Assembly: GCA_951812525.1 (NCBI GenBank)
Contig: OX638316.1
Coordinates: forward strand, 1,562,506-1,626,505
Reading direction: 5' to 3'
Length of the DNA stretch: 64,000 bases
DNA from: an uncultured Poribacteria bacterium
GTDB lineage: Bacteria; Poribacteria; WGA-4E; WGA-3G
The translations under genes and the position numbers were made by a program. Positions within the stretch are counted from its first letter, which is position 1. Each line of letters begins with the position of its first letter. The notes below the pieces were generated by a model that was given only the letters and a program-made list of their open reading frames with translations, was not told the DNA's origin and did not search any database. Of this stretch, positions 26,820-35,765 are shown one piece after another.

Positions 26820-26837
26820 GAGCGATCTCCGAATCGC
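26818..26837. repeat. Short GTAGGAGCGAT palindromic element
   Basis: TAGGAGCGAT-CTCCGA-ATCGC: GCGAT (26822-26826) pairs with ATCGC (26833-26837). It has the GTAGG plus palindrome form of the elements at 51112 and 59043 and sits between two SDR genes, overlapping the first stop codon. Confidence 0.5.
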
Positions 26838-26863
26838 GATACTTTTCTCAAGGAGGCATACCA

Positions 26864-27589
26864 ATGAAAGTTCTCATTTTAGGTGGTAACGGTTACCTCG
26901 GACCGCATGTCGTCAAAGCCTTAGAACCCTACTACACCTTACGCGTCACAGACATTAACGCAATCGAAACAAAACATGAATCCATGCACATTGATGTCGG
27001 CTCATTAGATCAGGTCATGCGCGCCGCTGAAGGAATGGACGCGATCCTCAATTGCTCCGTACTCCGGCACGACCGACAGTTGGCTTTTGATGTGAGTACC
27101 CGCGGGTGTTATAATACAATGCGCGCCGCTGTCGAACACGGGATCCATCGTGTCATCAACACTGGACCCCATTTTACCATCCAAGGTGACGATTATACCA
27201 CCTACGACTACGAGATTAACCCAGATGTTCCGCCCCATACAAGCACCGGACTCTACCCAATAACCAAAGGACTCGGACAGGAAATCTGCAAAATCTTCAC
27301 CGAGCATTACGATATCTATGTCCTCTGCTACCTGTTTCTCAGTTTCCGTGAACACGAAGACGTGGCAGAAGGAACAGATCTCAACCCATTTTCCGTCAGT
27401 TGGCGAGACGCAGGTGAAGCATTCCGACTCGGTTTAGAAATTGATCTCGAAGAACTACCATCGCGCTGCGAAATCTTCAACATCTTCGCCGATCTCCCAC
27501 ATCAACAGTTCTCCAATGTCAAAACGAAACGCATCTTAGGGTTCGCACCACAGGATAATTTTGAACAGATGTGGCATAAGAAGAATTAG
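26864..27589 (+). CDS. NAD-dependent epimerase/dehydratase family protein
   Basis: 241 residues. GGNGYLG (7-13) is the NAD loop; ILNCSVLRHDRQLAFDVSTRGCYNTMRAA follows the epimerase pattern; the catalytic pair is in LYPITKGLGQEI (YxxxK intact). AGGAGG at 26851-26856 supports the ATG at 26864; the upstream in-frame ATG would overlap the preceding gene. It is a paralogue of the gene before it. Likely acts on a nucleotide sugar or sugar lactone; which one is not visible. Confidence 0.85.
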   Translation: MKVLILGGNGYLGPHVVKALEPYYTLRVTDINAIETKHESMHIDVGSLDQVMRAAEGMDAILNCSVLRHDRQLAFDVSTRGCYNTMRAAVEHGIHRVINTGPHFTIQGDDYTTYDYEINPDVPPHTSTGLYPITKGLGQEICKIFTEHYDIYVLCYLFLSFREHEDVAEGTDLNPFSVSWRDAGEAFRLGLEIDLEELPSRCEIFNIFADLPHQQFSNVKTKRILGFAPQDNFEQMWHKKN

Positions 27590-27721
27590 GTATAGGATGA
27601 TTCTTGCTCCACCCACATACCTTGAAACCCACCGAGATCTGTGTTAAACTTATAGAATACAAAGATTACGGATAGGTATGAATTGTGCTAAAAAAGTGTA
27701 TCAAGCCTCGCAGGAGAAATA

Positions 27722-28213
27722 ATGATGGCAAGCATTGAGAATCCAACAGAACTAAAGGTTGAACATTTGCTGCATAGTGTTAAACAGTTATCGCCTGTCG
27801 AATTGGATGAATTTACCCAAAAATTTACCGAATGGCAGCAACTACAAAAAGTGTTGATGAGTAAGGAGATTGATCCTAACGCATCAGATGCCGATATACT
27901 GGCGTTCATAAGGAAAAATTCCCAGTTGCCCGAAAAAGAGAATCGACGTTATTGGCAGTTGCGGCGCAAGCGTGAAGATGAAACTTTGAGCGATATCGAG
28001 ATGCCAGAGTATGAGGAACTTATCACGCGGTTGGATGCTATGAATATCAAGCGTCTTGAAGCGTTGACTATCTTGGTACAACGTTGGGGAAAACCTGTAA
28101 AAAAAATTATGGCGGAATTAGGGTTATTTGTGTCTCATTTTGATGAACCCCAATTCTCTGAGGAGATTACTCAAGAAGGTCATTCTGGAAACCGAAGTCA
28201 GGAAAAGAGGTAA
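27722..28213 (+). CDS. Hypothetical protein paired with an HNH endonuclease
   Basis: 163 residues, all-helical in appearance, not recognised. The N-terminus (VEHLLHSVKQLSPVELDEFT) resembles short helical regions seen before toxin or nuclease genes, and the rest is rich in Glu, Lys and Arg. AGGAG at 27712-27716 serves either ATG at 27722 or 27725. The HNH gene begins 7 bases after its stop codon, so the two are almost certainly expressed together. It could be a chaperone, DNA-binding partner or inhibitor; none is shown by sequence. Confidence 0.6.
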   Translation: MMASIENPTELKVEHLLHSVKQLSPVELDEFTQKFTEWQQLQKVLMSKEIDPNASDADILAFIRKNSQLPEKENRRYWQLRRKREDETLSDIEMPEYEELITRLDAMNIKRLEALTILVQRWGKPVKKIMAELGLFVSHFDEPQFSEEITQEGHSGNRSQEKR

Positions 28214-28220
28214 AGAAACA

Positions 28221-28652
28221 GTGCCTTCTGAGCGTATTTCTCTAGCTGTACGCCGGCATGTACAGGAGCGTGCCAAAGGATTGTGCGAGTATTGCCAAGC
28301 ACCTGACAGCTTTGCCACGTCTCCTTTTCACTGTGAGCATATCATTCCTCAAAGGGCTGGCGGCGAGAATGTACTGGACAATTTGGCATGGGCATGCCCG
28401 AGATGCAACAATCATAAACATGTCAAAACGCATGCTATTGATCCACAAACAAGGAAACAGGTCACGCTCTTTAATCCACGCCTAAAACGATGGCACCGCC
28501 ATTTTATGTGGAGTGAAGATTTGCTGTTTATTATTGGGCGCACACGGACAGGTAGAGCGACGATTGAGGCATTGAATATGAATCTTTCCCAGCGGGTAAA
28601 TCTCCGAAGAGCGTTGTTAAGTTTAGGCGAACATCCGGCAGAAACTGTTTGA
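28221..28652 (+). CDS. HNH endonuclease
   Basis: 143 residues from a GTG start at 28221 (GAGG at 28207-28210). The zinc-ribbon HNH core is clear: C22-x2-C25 (CEYC), H40 in HCEHIIPQRAGG, N54 in LDNLAWAC, and C59-x2-C62 with NNHK after it. The C-terminal 75 residues (QVTLFNPR, FMWSEDLLFIIGRTRTGRAT) match the extension seen in many cyanobacterial and Chloroflexi HNH proteins. The open frame continues upstream to 28128, overlapping the preceding gene, but no start with a good ribosome binding site lies there. A nicking or double-strand DNase is expected. Confidence 0.85.
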   Translation: MPSERISLAVRRHVQERAKGLCEYCQAPDSFATSPFHCEHIIPQRAGGENVLDNLAWACPRCNNHKHVKTHAIDPQTRKQVTLFNPRLKRWHRHFMWSEDLLFIIGRTRTGRATIEALNMNLSQRVNLRRALLSLGEHPAETV

Positions 28653-28662
28653 ATAATTAACT

Positions 28663-29430
28663 ATGAAGCTTAAACTCTTAGCACATCGTGGCGGCATGGG
28701 ACGCGCACCGGAAAATACCCTCACCGCCTTTAAACAGGCGTTGACAGATGGTGCTGACGGATATGAGTGCGATGTGTGTCTCACCCAAGACAAACAACCC
28801 GTGTTGATCCATGTCGGCTTCAACAAAAATAATATTCAGAAAGCCACCCGATGCCCAACCCCACTCAACCAGCTCGATTGGAAAGAGGTACAGCAGCTGA
28901 CAGTCGAGACTTCCAACGAACCCGTAGCACACCTTGACGACGCCCTCCGGTTCGCACGAGAGAATCAGATGCCGTGTTTTGTTGAACCAAAGGCAGATGC
29001 CCTAGAAATACTTCCTATCATCGTAGAACGGATCCGACACTTTGAGGTCGTTCATCTCGTCAGTATCCTCACTTTTTACCTCAGGAAGCATCTGCTTGTC
29101 GATGCTAAACGTTTAGAGCCGAGGTTGCAGACGAGTGCAATACTCATCAATCCAATGGCGAACTTCCTCAAAGCAGCCACCGCGATTCAGGCAGACCGCA
29201 TTATCTTAGGTTGGAACGGGATTAATCACTTCGGACTCTATAACGCTTTCACACGCACCGTTACACGTCAAGTCAAACAACTGCGTGCAAACGGGATTGT
29301 TGTGGAAGCTGGATTTATTCAAACACCGAAGGACGTGGCTTGGGCAGTCTCTCCGCATAAAGCTGGCGGTATTGATGGCTTGTGGGTAGACGATGTGCCT
29401 TACATCAGACGCTGCCTCCAAACGATCTGA
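28663..29430 (+). CDS. Glycerophosphodiester phosphodiesterase family protein with altered HD motif
   Basis: 255 residues, TIM barrel. AHRGG (7-11), APENT (15-19) and YECDV with E35/D37 as metal ligands fit the family. The next motif, normally HD (general acid His followed by Asp), reads H50-V51. The later Glu-Pro-Lys of MPCFVEPKA is present. No signal peptide, so cytoplasmic. It lies 10 bases after the HNH gene; no ribosome binding site is clear. Either an active GDPD with an uncommon residue or a relative with another phosphodiester substrate. Confidence 0.78.
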   Translation: MKLKLLAHRGGMGRAPENTLTAFKQALTDGADGYECDVCLTQDKQPVLIHVGFNKNNIQKATRCPTPLNQLDWKEVQQLTVETSNEPVAHLDDALRFARENQMPCFVEPKADALEILPIIVERIRHFEVVHLVSILTFYLRKHLLVDAKRLEPRLQTSAILINPMANFLKAATAIQADRIILGWNGINHFGLYNAFTRTVTRQVKQLRANGIVVEAGFIQTPKDVAWAVSPHKAGGIDGLWVDDVPYIRRCLQTI

Positions 29431-29470
29431 CCTGGTAGGCATGCTTTGACAGGGCAGGAGAGAAATAATT

Positions 29471-30763
29471 ATGAACATCGCTGTGTGTAATCCACTATTG
29501 AGAACCCCACTCTCCCTTATCGTTGACGATTCATGCCCGGTAGTTAATCTTACCTACTACTGGATACATCAGCGACACGCGTGGAAAGCACGACACCAAC
29601 CCGGCGTTCCTCCTGACCGCTGGGAAGGCAACGCCTCTCAACTCAAAAAGATCCCACCAACAATTCCAGCTGATTTCGCGTGGGAGTGGGCAGAATGGTG
29701 CTGGGAAAATGGTGTAAAGGGTAAATTTAGTCTCATTCCATATCCGGCTGGTGTCGGGCGCGTTGACGAAGGATTTCCCGATTTTCCGGTACAGGAATAT
29801 CAGGCATGGCTGCGAATCTACCGAGAAATTATCTGGCCCAACTTCGATTTGACACCGGAGATGCTTACCCACACTGCTGTTGTCGATCTGGATACGTTTA
29901 CCCTCACCGAGGAGTGGGAACAGGTAGAATGGGTAGATCCACCTGTTGACAACAGACTGACAGATTATATCATCACAGCGATGGAAATGCTTGATAACGT
30001 CGGTATTCTCTGTGAAGGCGTAACGAGTCCTGGCGCATTCGGAAAACGCCAAGAGGCTGCGTATGCGAAAGCGGTACTAACCGCTTCACAAGAGGTCACT
30101 AACGATCCACGTCCTTTCTATTTTCTCTGGCTCAAACATGACGAACTCCCAGATGTACCGATTTGGTATGCTGAAAAGGAGAAAGGCATCGCCATTGCCA
30201 GCATTGTTTCATGTGCAGGGGATTGGTTTGGGGGTTGGACAGGATACGATTTGGGAAGTGCTGATCGGTTTATCACGGAAGACTTACAGGGCGGTCGCCT
30301 GCCACCAATTCTCGAAGAGGAACTTCCCTGTGTTCTTGTCGGACATTGGCCCGGATTCTATTTCAACGGTGAAAAAAGTGGATTTGACGTACTGAAAACC
30401 GTCAAGGCGCGGCTCAATAGTTACGATCCAGATGGTACAAAAACGCTCTGGATGAAGAACTCGGAGATTGGTCACTACTGGATGGCGCGCGAATTCACTG
30501 AGATTACGGTAGGTAAAGAAAAAGCGGATTCCATACCTGTTCCTGAGGAAAGGCGAATTAACCTCTCCACACAATTCCCAACAGCAAACTTCACCTTGGC
30601 TATCGACGAATCAATACGTCATGTTCAAATCAACGGGTGGGATCTGCGCGAAGTACATTCATGGCGCGATTTCCAGAGGGACACTTTTCTCTGTGAGGGC
30701 AAGCAAACCTTCATCGCCTTTGATTTGGAAGTCGGTGATACCCTTCTTGAACTGATATTATAG
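29471..30763 (+). CDS. Polysaccharide-deacetylase-like (NodB-fold) protein, tentative
   Basis: 430 residues. LSLIVDDSCPVV (D19/D20) resembles the opening D-D motif of the NodB carbohydrate esterases; FAWEWAEWCWENGVKGKFSLI and the later FYFLWLKHDEL and VGHWPGFYFNG are compatible with a beta/alpha barrel. The C-terminal 100 residues look like a beta-rich add-on. GGAGAG before the ATG. No signal peptide. I do not recognise the exact family, and glycoside hydrolase is an alternative. Confidence 0.45.
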   Translation: MNIAVCNPLLRTPLSLIVDDSCPVVNLTYYWIHQRHAWKARHQPGVPPDRWEGNASQLKKIPPTIPADFAWEWAEWCWENGVKGKFSLIPYPAGVGRVDEGFPDFPVQEYQAWLRIYREIIWPNFDLTPEMLTHTAVVDLDTFTLTEEWEQVEWVDPPVDNRLTDYIITAMEMLDNVGILCEGVTSPGAFGKRQEAAYAKAVLTASQEVTNDPRPFYFLWLKHDELPDVPIWYAEKEKGIAIASIVSCAGDWFGGWTGYDLGSADRFITEDLQGGRLPPILEEELPCVLVGHWPGFYFNGEKSGFDVLKTVKARLNSYDPDGTKTLWMKNSEIGHYWMAREFTEITVGKEKADSIPVPEERRINLSTQFPTANFTLAIDESIRHVQINGWDLREVHSWRDFQRDTFLCEGKQTFIAFDLEVGDTLLELIL

Positions 30764-30840
30764 GTGTCTCACAAAGGGGTGGGTGAGGTATCCCACACCT
30801 GACAGCGATTCTACTGAGGAGCGAGCTGTGTTCGCAACAC

Positions 30841-30872
30841 TTCTTACCGCTAACTGCTGATTGCCGGCAGCC
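30841..30872. repeat. Degenerate TACCGCTAACTGCTGATTGCC repeat
   Basis: CTTACCGCTAACTGCTGATT then GCCGGCAGCC: a run of the same degenerate 7-8 base repeat as at 19370, 22306 and 25567, in the gap between convergent genes. Confidence 0.45.
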
Positions 30873-30873
30873 A

Positions 30874-31623
30874 TTACGGAATCAAAATACGTCCGCCACT
30901 CGCAATTACCGTCGAACCTGTCATATAGCTTGATTCCTCACTCAGGAGGAACGCTATTACACCTGCCATCTCTTCGGGTTCACCGAGCCTGCCAAGTGGT
31001 GTCGTAGACCGGAGCTGCTCCACCATTTCTGGCGAAACTTCACTTAACATATCCGTTGCGATTGCCCCCGGGGCAACCGAATTAATACGTATATTGTTGC
31101 GAGCAAGCGGTCCACAGCACGATTTCGTCAGAGAAATAATACCGGCTTTCGCTGCTGCATAAGGCAGCTGATCTGGACGGACTGCCAAGGCAGCAATAGA
31201 CGAAACATTGACGATACGTCCGAACTGCCGCGCAACCATTCCCGGTTTAACTGCCCACAGCACGTTGAAGGGACCCGTCAGGTTAATCGCAATAATCCGA
31301 TCCCAGTGTTCAGGCGTAAGTTCGTCAAACGTTACATCACCGACATCTCCAGCGTTGTTCACTAACAATTCGATGCCGCCGAGTTCTTCAGTCACCGTTC
31401 TGACCATTCTATTCACAGCCTCTCTATCGGCGATATCCGCTTGCACTGGTATCGCTTGTTGTCCCAAGGCACGAATCTGCTCACAGACTTCTTCTGCTTT
31501 CGCAGCTGAACGTGAATAGTGGACAGCAACGGTCGCACCTTCACCAGCAAGTTTAAGGGCTGTTGACTTTCCGATACCGCGGCTTCCGCCAGTTACCAAT
31601 GCAACCCTTCCCTGAAATTTCAT
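30874..31623 (-). CDS. SDR-family oxidoreductase (FabG-like)
   Basis: 249 residues. TGGSRGIG (11-18), NNAG (89-92), and the full tetrad N114, S142, Y155, K159 are present (AINLTG, NVSSIAA, LPYAAAKAG). The ATG at 31623 has AAGGAG upstream on the minus strand; an earlier in-frame ATG at 31662 would overlap the aldo/keto reductase gene. Last of a four-gene minus-strand run with TIM-barrel, cupin and AKR genes, so probably a sugar or sugar-acid dehydrogenase rather than a fatty-acid enzyme. Confidence 0.9.
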   Translation of the reverse strand: MKFQGRVALVTGGSRGIGKSTALKLAGEGATVAVHYSRSAAKAEEVCEQIRALGQQAIPVQADIADREAVNRMVRTVTEELGGIELLVNNAGDVGDVTFDELTPEHWDRIIAINLTGPFNVLWAVKPGMVARQFGRIVNVSSIAALAVRPDQLPYAAAKAGIISLTKSCCGPLARNNIRINSVAPGAIATDMLSEVSPEMVEQLRSTTPLGRLGEPEEMAGVIAFLLSEESSYMTGSTVIASGGRILIP

Positions 31624-31634
31624 CAGCTCTCCTT

Positions 31635-32537
31635 CTATAAGAATGTCTGTAACTGTTCCCATATATCATCGGGTACAGAGGTCGTAGCGGCGGCGAAATT
31701 CTGCTCTACCTCGGTCGCATTCTTAGAACCCGTTAAGTTCATTGCAATGCGAGGTTGGCGAAAGCAGAATTGAATGGCAAGATTCAGCAGATTCAAGTTG
31801 TTATCTGCTGCCCACTCCCAGAGACGATGTGCCTTTTCAGCATCGGATGTACCCAAGTGCATTCGTTGGGCTGACACATCTGGCTCAACGCCAGAGAGCA
31901 ACCCCATCGCGATAGGACTTCCATTAATAATCCCGATATCGTTTTCAGAAGCAAATGGTAACAGCCACTCGTTGGCAGTTTGACTCAGGAGCGTGTAATC
32001 CAAATACGTTAGAATCACATCGACAACCCCGGTCTCGATAGCAATTTTATGAAATTCGTGTTGTCGAACCCCAAGTCCAATAAACTTAATCAGCCCTTCC
32101 TCGCGCATCCGTTGGAGTTCATCCAGCGCACCGCCTTTTGCAACAACAGGGTCCATGCTATCTGGGTCATGCACCAAGCAGACATCGAGGTAATCGGTCC
32201 CCAACAGCCGTATACTATTTTCAACGCTTCGACGGGTACCTGCTCCACTAAAGTCGCCACGCCATTCCGGGTGGGTCCCTATCTTCGTAGCAAGATAAAT
32301 CTTCTCTCGCCAACCATCAGCAAGCGCAAGCCCTACCCGTCTTTCACTCTCACCATAGAGTGGCGCAGTATCAAGATAGTTTATCCCCAAGTCGATGGCT
32401 CGGTGAACCGCTTCGATCGCTTCATCGTCGGTAGTATCACCTCTGCCGAGTCCCGCGCCTCCCATGCCGAGGCATGTAACCTCTAACTCCGTTCGTCCTA
32501 ATCGTCGCAGCGGCAACGGACGTGTTTGTGTTGACAT
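31635..32537 (-). CDS. Aldo/keto reductase
   Basis: 300 residues from the ATG at 32537 (GAGGAAGC upstream on the minus strand). Catalytic tetrad: D56 and Y61 in NYLDTAPLYG, K85 in LATKIG, H123 in CLVHDPDS. NLAIQFCFRQPRIAMNLTGSKNATEVEQN matches the NADPH-binding end of AKR proteins. Similar proteins act as L-fucose or galactose dehydrogenases, but the substrate here is a guess. It begins 65 bases after the cupin gene ends on the same strand. Confidence 0.9.
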   Translation of the reverse strand: MSTQTRPLPLRRLGRTELEVTCLGMGGAGLGRGDTTDDEAIEAVHRAIDLGINYLDTAPLYGESERRVGLALADGWREKIYLATKIGTHPEWRGDFSGAGTRRSVENSIRLLGTDYLDVCLVHDPDSMDPVVAKGGALDELQRMREEGLIKFIGLGVRQHEFHKIAIETGVVDVILTYLDYTLLSQTANEWLLPFASENDIGIINGSPIAMGLLSGVEPDVSAQRMHLGTSDAEKAHRLWEWAADNNLNLLNLAIQFCFRQPRIAMNLTGSKNATEVEQNFAAATTSVPDDIWEQLQTFL

Positions 32538-32601
32538 AATTTCAGCTTCCTCATCGCTAGGCGAGATTAGCACCTCGCCGGTTCTCTGTCGCAATCCCTA
32601 C

Positions 32602-32961
32602 TTACCGATGTAAATGCCCGCGACGGGCATCAGGAGGAATAACACTCACCCACTGTACCCCTTTAACAACATCATCTGGGATATGTCCGTGCTCAACGCC
32701 TTTAGGCGTAACAACCAGATCCCCCGGACCAATACGATAGGATTCCGACTGCCCATCAGCTGTTCGGAGCGTTACAGTCGTTGTGCCTTCCGTAAAATAC
32801 CAATACTCATCAAAATCGTGAAAGTGAAGTTCAGTCGGATTTTCCTTGGAAACAGCGAAAGCTCCGATCGTCGTCATATCTGGGGTGGCCAAGACCTTTC
32901 CGAGAATGTCGCCAATCCGTTCGCCTTCACCCAGTCGGATGACACACAGGTTTGTATGCAT
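32602..32961 (-). CDS. Cupin-domain protein
   Basis: 119 residues, a single cupin. Motif 1 is ELHFHDFDEYWYFTEG (two His and a Glu for metal) and motif 2 is GDLVVTPKGVEHGH with the distal His. Its ATG overlaps the stop codon of the TIM-barrel gene by one base (TAATG), so the two are translationally coupled. It may be a sugar isomerase, an oxygenase or a sensor. Confidence 0.86.
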   Translation of the reverse strand: MHTNLCVIRLGEGERIGDILGKVLATPDMTTIGAFAVSKENPTELHFHDFDEYWYFTEGTTTVTLRTADGQSESYRIGPGDLVVTPKGVEHGHIPDDVVKGVQWVSVIPPDARRGHLHR

Positions 32962-33722
32962 TATATGACCCCTATGTCTTTCAGGTGTTGAAGCGAATCC
33001 GCTACGCGCGCCTGAACACCGGATTCGTCAAGATTTTCGCCCTCAATACCCTCCAATTCCATTGTGAAGGGACCGTAGAAACCAGCATCGTTCAACGTCT
33101 GGAATACCGCTTTGAAATCGACTACACCTTCACCGAGTGTCGGAAAATGCCACGTTCGATAACCGCCGTTTGTATCCTTGAGGTGAACAGCACCAGTATG
33201 TGAGAGAACTTTCTGGACTTCCGAAACAGCCGTCACATTGTGATTGTAATAGTAGACATTACCCGTATCGAAATTGACACAAATATTCGGATGATTCACG
33301 GCTTGCATCGTTTCCAGGGCAATGTCCCCATTGTGGACCAGATCCGGATGTGTTTCCAAACACACTTTAATGTCTGCTGATGCGGCATTCTCGCCGATAG
33401 CGCGGAGCCGATCGTATACGACGTTCCGATCCGTATCACCCGCATGGACACTAACGAAGATAATCTTCACTTCCATCTGAGAAGCAATATCCAGAGCCGT
33501 CTGGAAATCCGTAACAACCGTTTCAGACTGAACATCGCATCTACCGAGAAGACTCGTAGCCGTGAGTCCATGTGCATTTAATTCTGATTGGAGTGCATCC
33601 ACAGATTCAGTCGAAGGCACAGCAATCTCCACGTTCGTCAAACCTATTTCTGCTAAGTGGGCGTATGCTCCCGTGCGAAACTGTCGATAACTCCCTAAAT
33701 TGCATGCAATAATATTTTTCAC
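32961..33722 (-). CDS. Xylose-isomerase-like TIM-barrel sugar epimerase/isomerase
   Basis: 253 residues, AP_endonuc_2/IolE-type barrel. Metal ligands: Glu in VCLETHPDL, Asp in VNFDTGNVYYY, His in VHLKDTNG, and Glu in FTMELEG. GTG start at 33722 with AGGAGG five bases ahead. First gene of the minus-strand run TIM-barrel, cupin, AKR, SDR, which fits uptake-independent degradation of a sugar or polyol. The substrate is not visible. Confidence 0.88.
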   Translation of the reverse strand: MKNIIACNLGSYRQFRTGAYAHLAEIGLTNVEIAVPSTESVDALQSELNAHGLTATSLLGRCDVQSETVVTDFQTALDIASQMEVKIIFVSVHAGDTDRNVVYDRLRAIGENAASADIKVCLETHPDLVHNGDIALETMQAVNHPNICVNFDTGNVYYYNHNVTAVSEVQKVLSHTGAVHLKDTNGGYRTWHFPTLGEGVVDFKAVFQTLNDAGFYGPFTMELEGIEGENLDESGVQARVADSLQHLKDIGVI

Positions 33723-33753
33723 TATAGCCTCCTACAAACTTTCCTGAGAAAGT

Positions 33754-34761
33754 TCACGGAATTTTTCGTAGTAGCGTATTACTCAATAAAATCTCTATCC
33801 CTAACAGCAGGACTGTAGGTATCAAGAAATATGCTGCCATCTCTTTGTGGACAATGGAACTGACTGTCTCAAATTTCGTCTTTTCAAACCTATCAATTTC
33901 TGTATAAATCTGCTTCAACGATTGTGTATCTGTAGCGCGAAAATAACGGCCTCCCGTCCCATTAGCAATCTGTTTCAAAGTATCCTCGTCGAGATAGGTT
34001 AAAACCTCGCGATATCGTTTGCCAAAAGTTGTATCTGCATAAGGAATCCGCGCACCTCCTTCTTTTCCCATACCAATAGTGTAAACCTTAATTTCGAATG
34101 ACTGGGCAAGAGATACCGCTGTTCTTGGATTGATAGTACCGGCATTGTTTTCCCCATCCGTCAAGAGGATGACGATCTTCGTTTTCGATGCTGAAACACG
34201 GAGCCGATAAATAGCGGTTGCGAGGGCATCACCAATAGCCGTGCCGTCCTGCAACTGTCCGATCTCTACATCGCGTAGCAGTTCTACCAATACTGGATAA
34301 TCCAGCGTAAGGGGACAGAGCGTAAAGCTCTCGCCGCTAAAAACAACTAAGCCGATCCGATCATTTTCGCGATGGGTCAGAAAATCCTTAACGACCGATT
34401 TGGCTGTTTGAATGCGGTTTACCCCTTCAAAATCCTCTGCTCTCATACTCTCCGAGATGTCGAGAGCTAAAAGGATATCAATACCTTCAGCTGATTTATG
34501 CACACGACTTTGGGAGAGTTGGGGACGGGCAAGCGTAAGGATAAGAAGCGCGAGCACAATAAATCTTACTACCCTGAGTATCGGAAGTGCTTTAACCGAA
34601 AAGGTTTGCCGCATTTCTTGGATACCCGTCGCGAATCCGTGTCTGAAGTCAGAAAAACGGACGACCGGTACAATCGCCTCTTTTCGGAACCATCGTAGCG
34701 CAATTATGAGCAGCGGCACTACTATCAGCAGAATGAGGAAAAACGGAGAAACTAACTGCAT
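33754..34761 (-). CDS. BatA-like vWA membrane protein
   Basis: 334 residues. Two N-terminal helices (5-22 and 61-78), then a vWA domain with a complete MIDAS D101-x-S103-x-S105 (LDISESM), threonine in LQDGTAIGDAL and aspartate in LLTDGENNAG, and a C-terminal helix. This is the standard layout of BatA/CoxE-linked vWA proteins. The ATG at 34761 starts five bases after the stop of the upstream gene. MoxR and DUF58 genes, which normally accompany BatA, are not present in the window. Confidence 0.88.
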   Translation of the reverse strand: MQLVSPFFLILLIVVPLLIIALRWFRKEAIVPVVRFSDFRHGFATGIQEMRQTFSVKALPILRVVRFIVLALLILTLARPQLSQSRVHKSAEGIDILLALDISESMRAEDFEGVNRIQTAKSVVKDFLTHRENDRIGLVVFSGESFTLCPLTLDYPVLVELLRDVEIGQLQDGTAIGDALATAIYRLRVSASKTKIVILLTDGENNAGTINPRTAVSLAQSFEIKVYTIGMGKEGGARIPYADTTFGKRYREVLTYLDEDTLKQIANGTGGRYFRATDTQSLKQIYTEIDRFEKTKFETVSSIVHKEMAAYFLIPTVLLLGIEILLSNTLLRKIP

Positions 34762-34766
34762 ATCAG

Positions 34767-35765
34767 CTAAACCCTTTCTGACCAGGAGATATTTCTGCGC
34801 TGGTCTTGAGACAGCATCGCGCGAATACCACCCAGCAAACATAACCCGATACTGATAGCGTTGACAAGGAGAAATGTCACCCAATCAATATACGGCAGGG
34901 ATGTCGCCATGAAATAGAGAATGTAGCTAAAAATTACCCCGAGTGGTTTTAATCGCCCTAAAAAGATTGTACTGCCAAGCGTAAGGAAAATCGCTGTCTT
35001 ACCACAGACTGCCAACGGAAACAAGAGTGCTAACCCCAATAGCATGAATGGCACACCAACAATTGACAAGGTCAGTAGCGTGAGAATCAGAGGTATCACA
35101 GGCAACATCAGAATACCAAATAGAATACTTCCAATGGGTCTACGTGCCAGAATACCGCCTATCGCGTTTATCGGTTTTGGAAATAAAGCAAATATCAGCA
35201 GGTACATCAGAACAGAAAGCCCAGACTTAACCAGCGTCAGCCGGAAATTTGTCTGCCTATCAGGGATTTTCCAGAAGATATACGGGTGCATCATCAGTTT
35301 CACTGCAGCGGGTATCATCTCCCAATCATTGCTTACTTGGAGATTCGTTACGCCGTCCATGCTCCCCGATACCTGTCCGCCTATAATCTGGAGTGTCCCG
35401 TTCACCTGTGATCCTGGCGTGAATTCGACATCTCCACCGAGGACCAGCACATTGCCAGTGACGCTCCCTTGTAGCTTCGCATCACCAGCAACCACAATAA
35501 GCGTCGTTAATACCTCATCCGATGTCAACTCATAGTCGTTAACCACCTTTAATATTCGTCGCTTCTTTTCTTCCTGCGTCCATTCTTTTTCCTGTGTTAC
35601 ACCGTTCTCTTGGTCAGCAATCCCAACTTGGGTCTGGGTCGACTGTTTTTCAGAACTCTCTTCGGAGGGCGAGTCTGAGACTTGGGAGCTACTATTTGAG
35701 GTTTGCCCGAGCACGGGCAGTACACTAAAGGTTAAAAAGAAAAAAATAATTGCTAAATCTTTCAT
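34767..35765 (-). CDS. Membrane protein with bactofilin-like beta repeat
   Basis: 332 residues. Signal peptide ending near LPVLG; a Ser/Gln/Glu-rich spacer; then GDAKLQGSVTGNVLVLGGDV and similar short beta units (about 95-150), which recall the polymer-forming beta-helix of bactofilins; then four or so hydrophobic helices (about 185-320). Probably an envelope protein with an external beta domain. It precedes and abuts the BatA-like gene, so a joint role in the envelope is likely. Exact family unknown. Confidence 0.6.
   Translation of the reverse strand: MKDLAIIFFFLTFSVLPVLGQTSNSSSQVSDSPSEESSEKQSTQTQVGIADQENGVTQEKEWTQEEKKRRILKVVNDYELTSDEVLTTLIVVAGDAKLQGSVTGNVLVLGGDVEFTPGSQVNGTLQIIGGQVSGSMDGVTNLQVSNDWEMIPAAVKLMMHPYIFWKIPDRQTNFRLTLVKSGLSVLMYLLIFALFPKPINAIGGILARRPIGSILFGILMLPVIPLILTLLTLSIVGVPFMLLGLALLFPLAVCGKTAIFLTLGSTIFLGRLKPLGVIFSYILYFMATSLPYIDWVTFLLVNAISIGLCLLGGIRAMLSQDQRRNISWSERV

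Noticed and set aside
30762-30800. Terminator after the deacetylase-like gene (AGGTGT...ACACCT)
   Set aside because: The arms are far apart, the inner pairing is weak, and no T-run follows.
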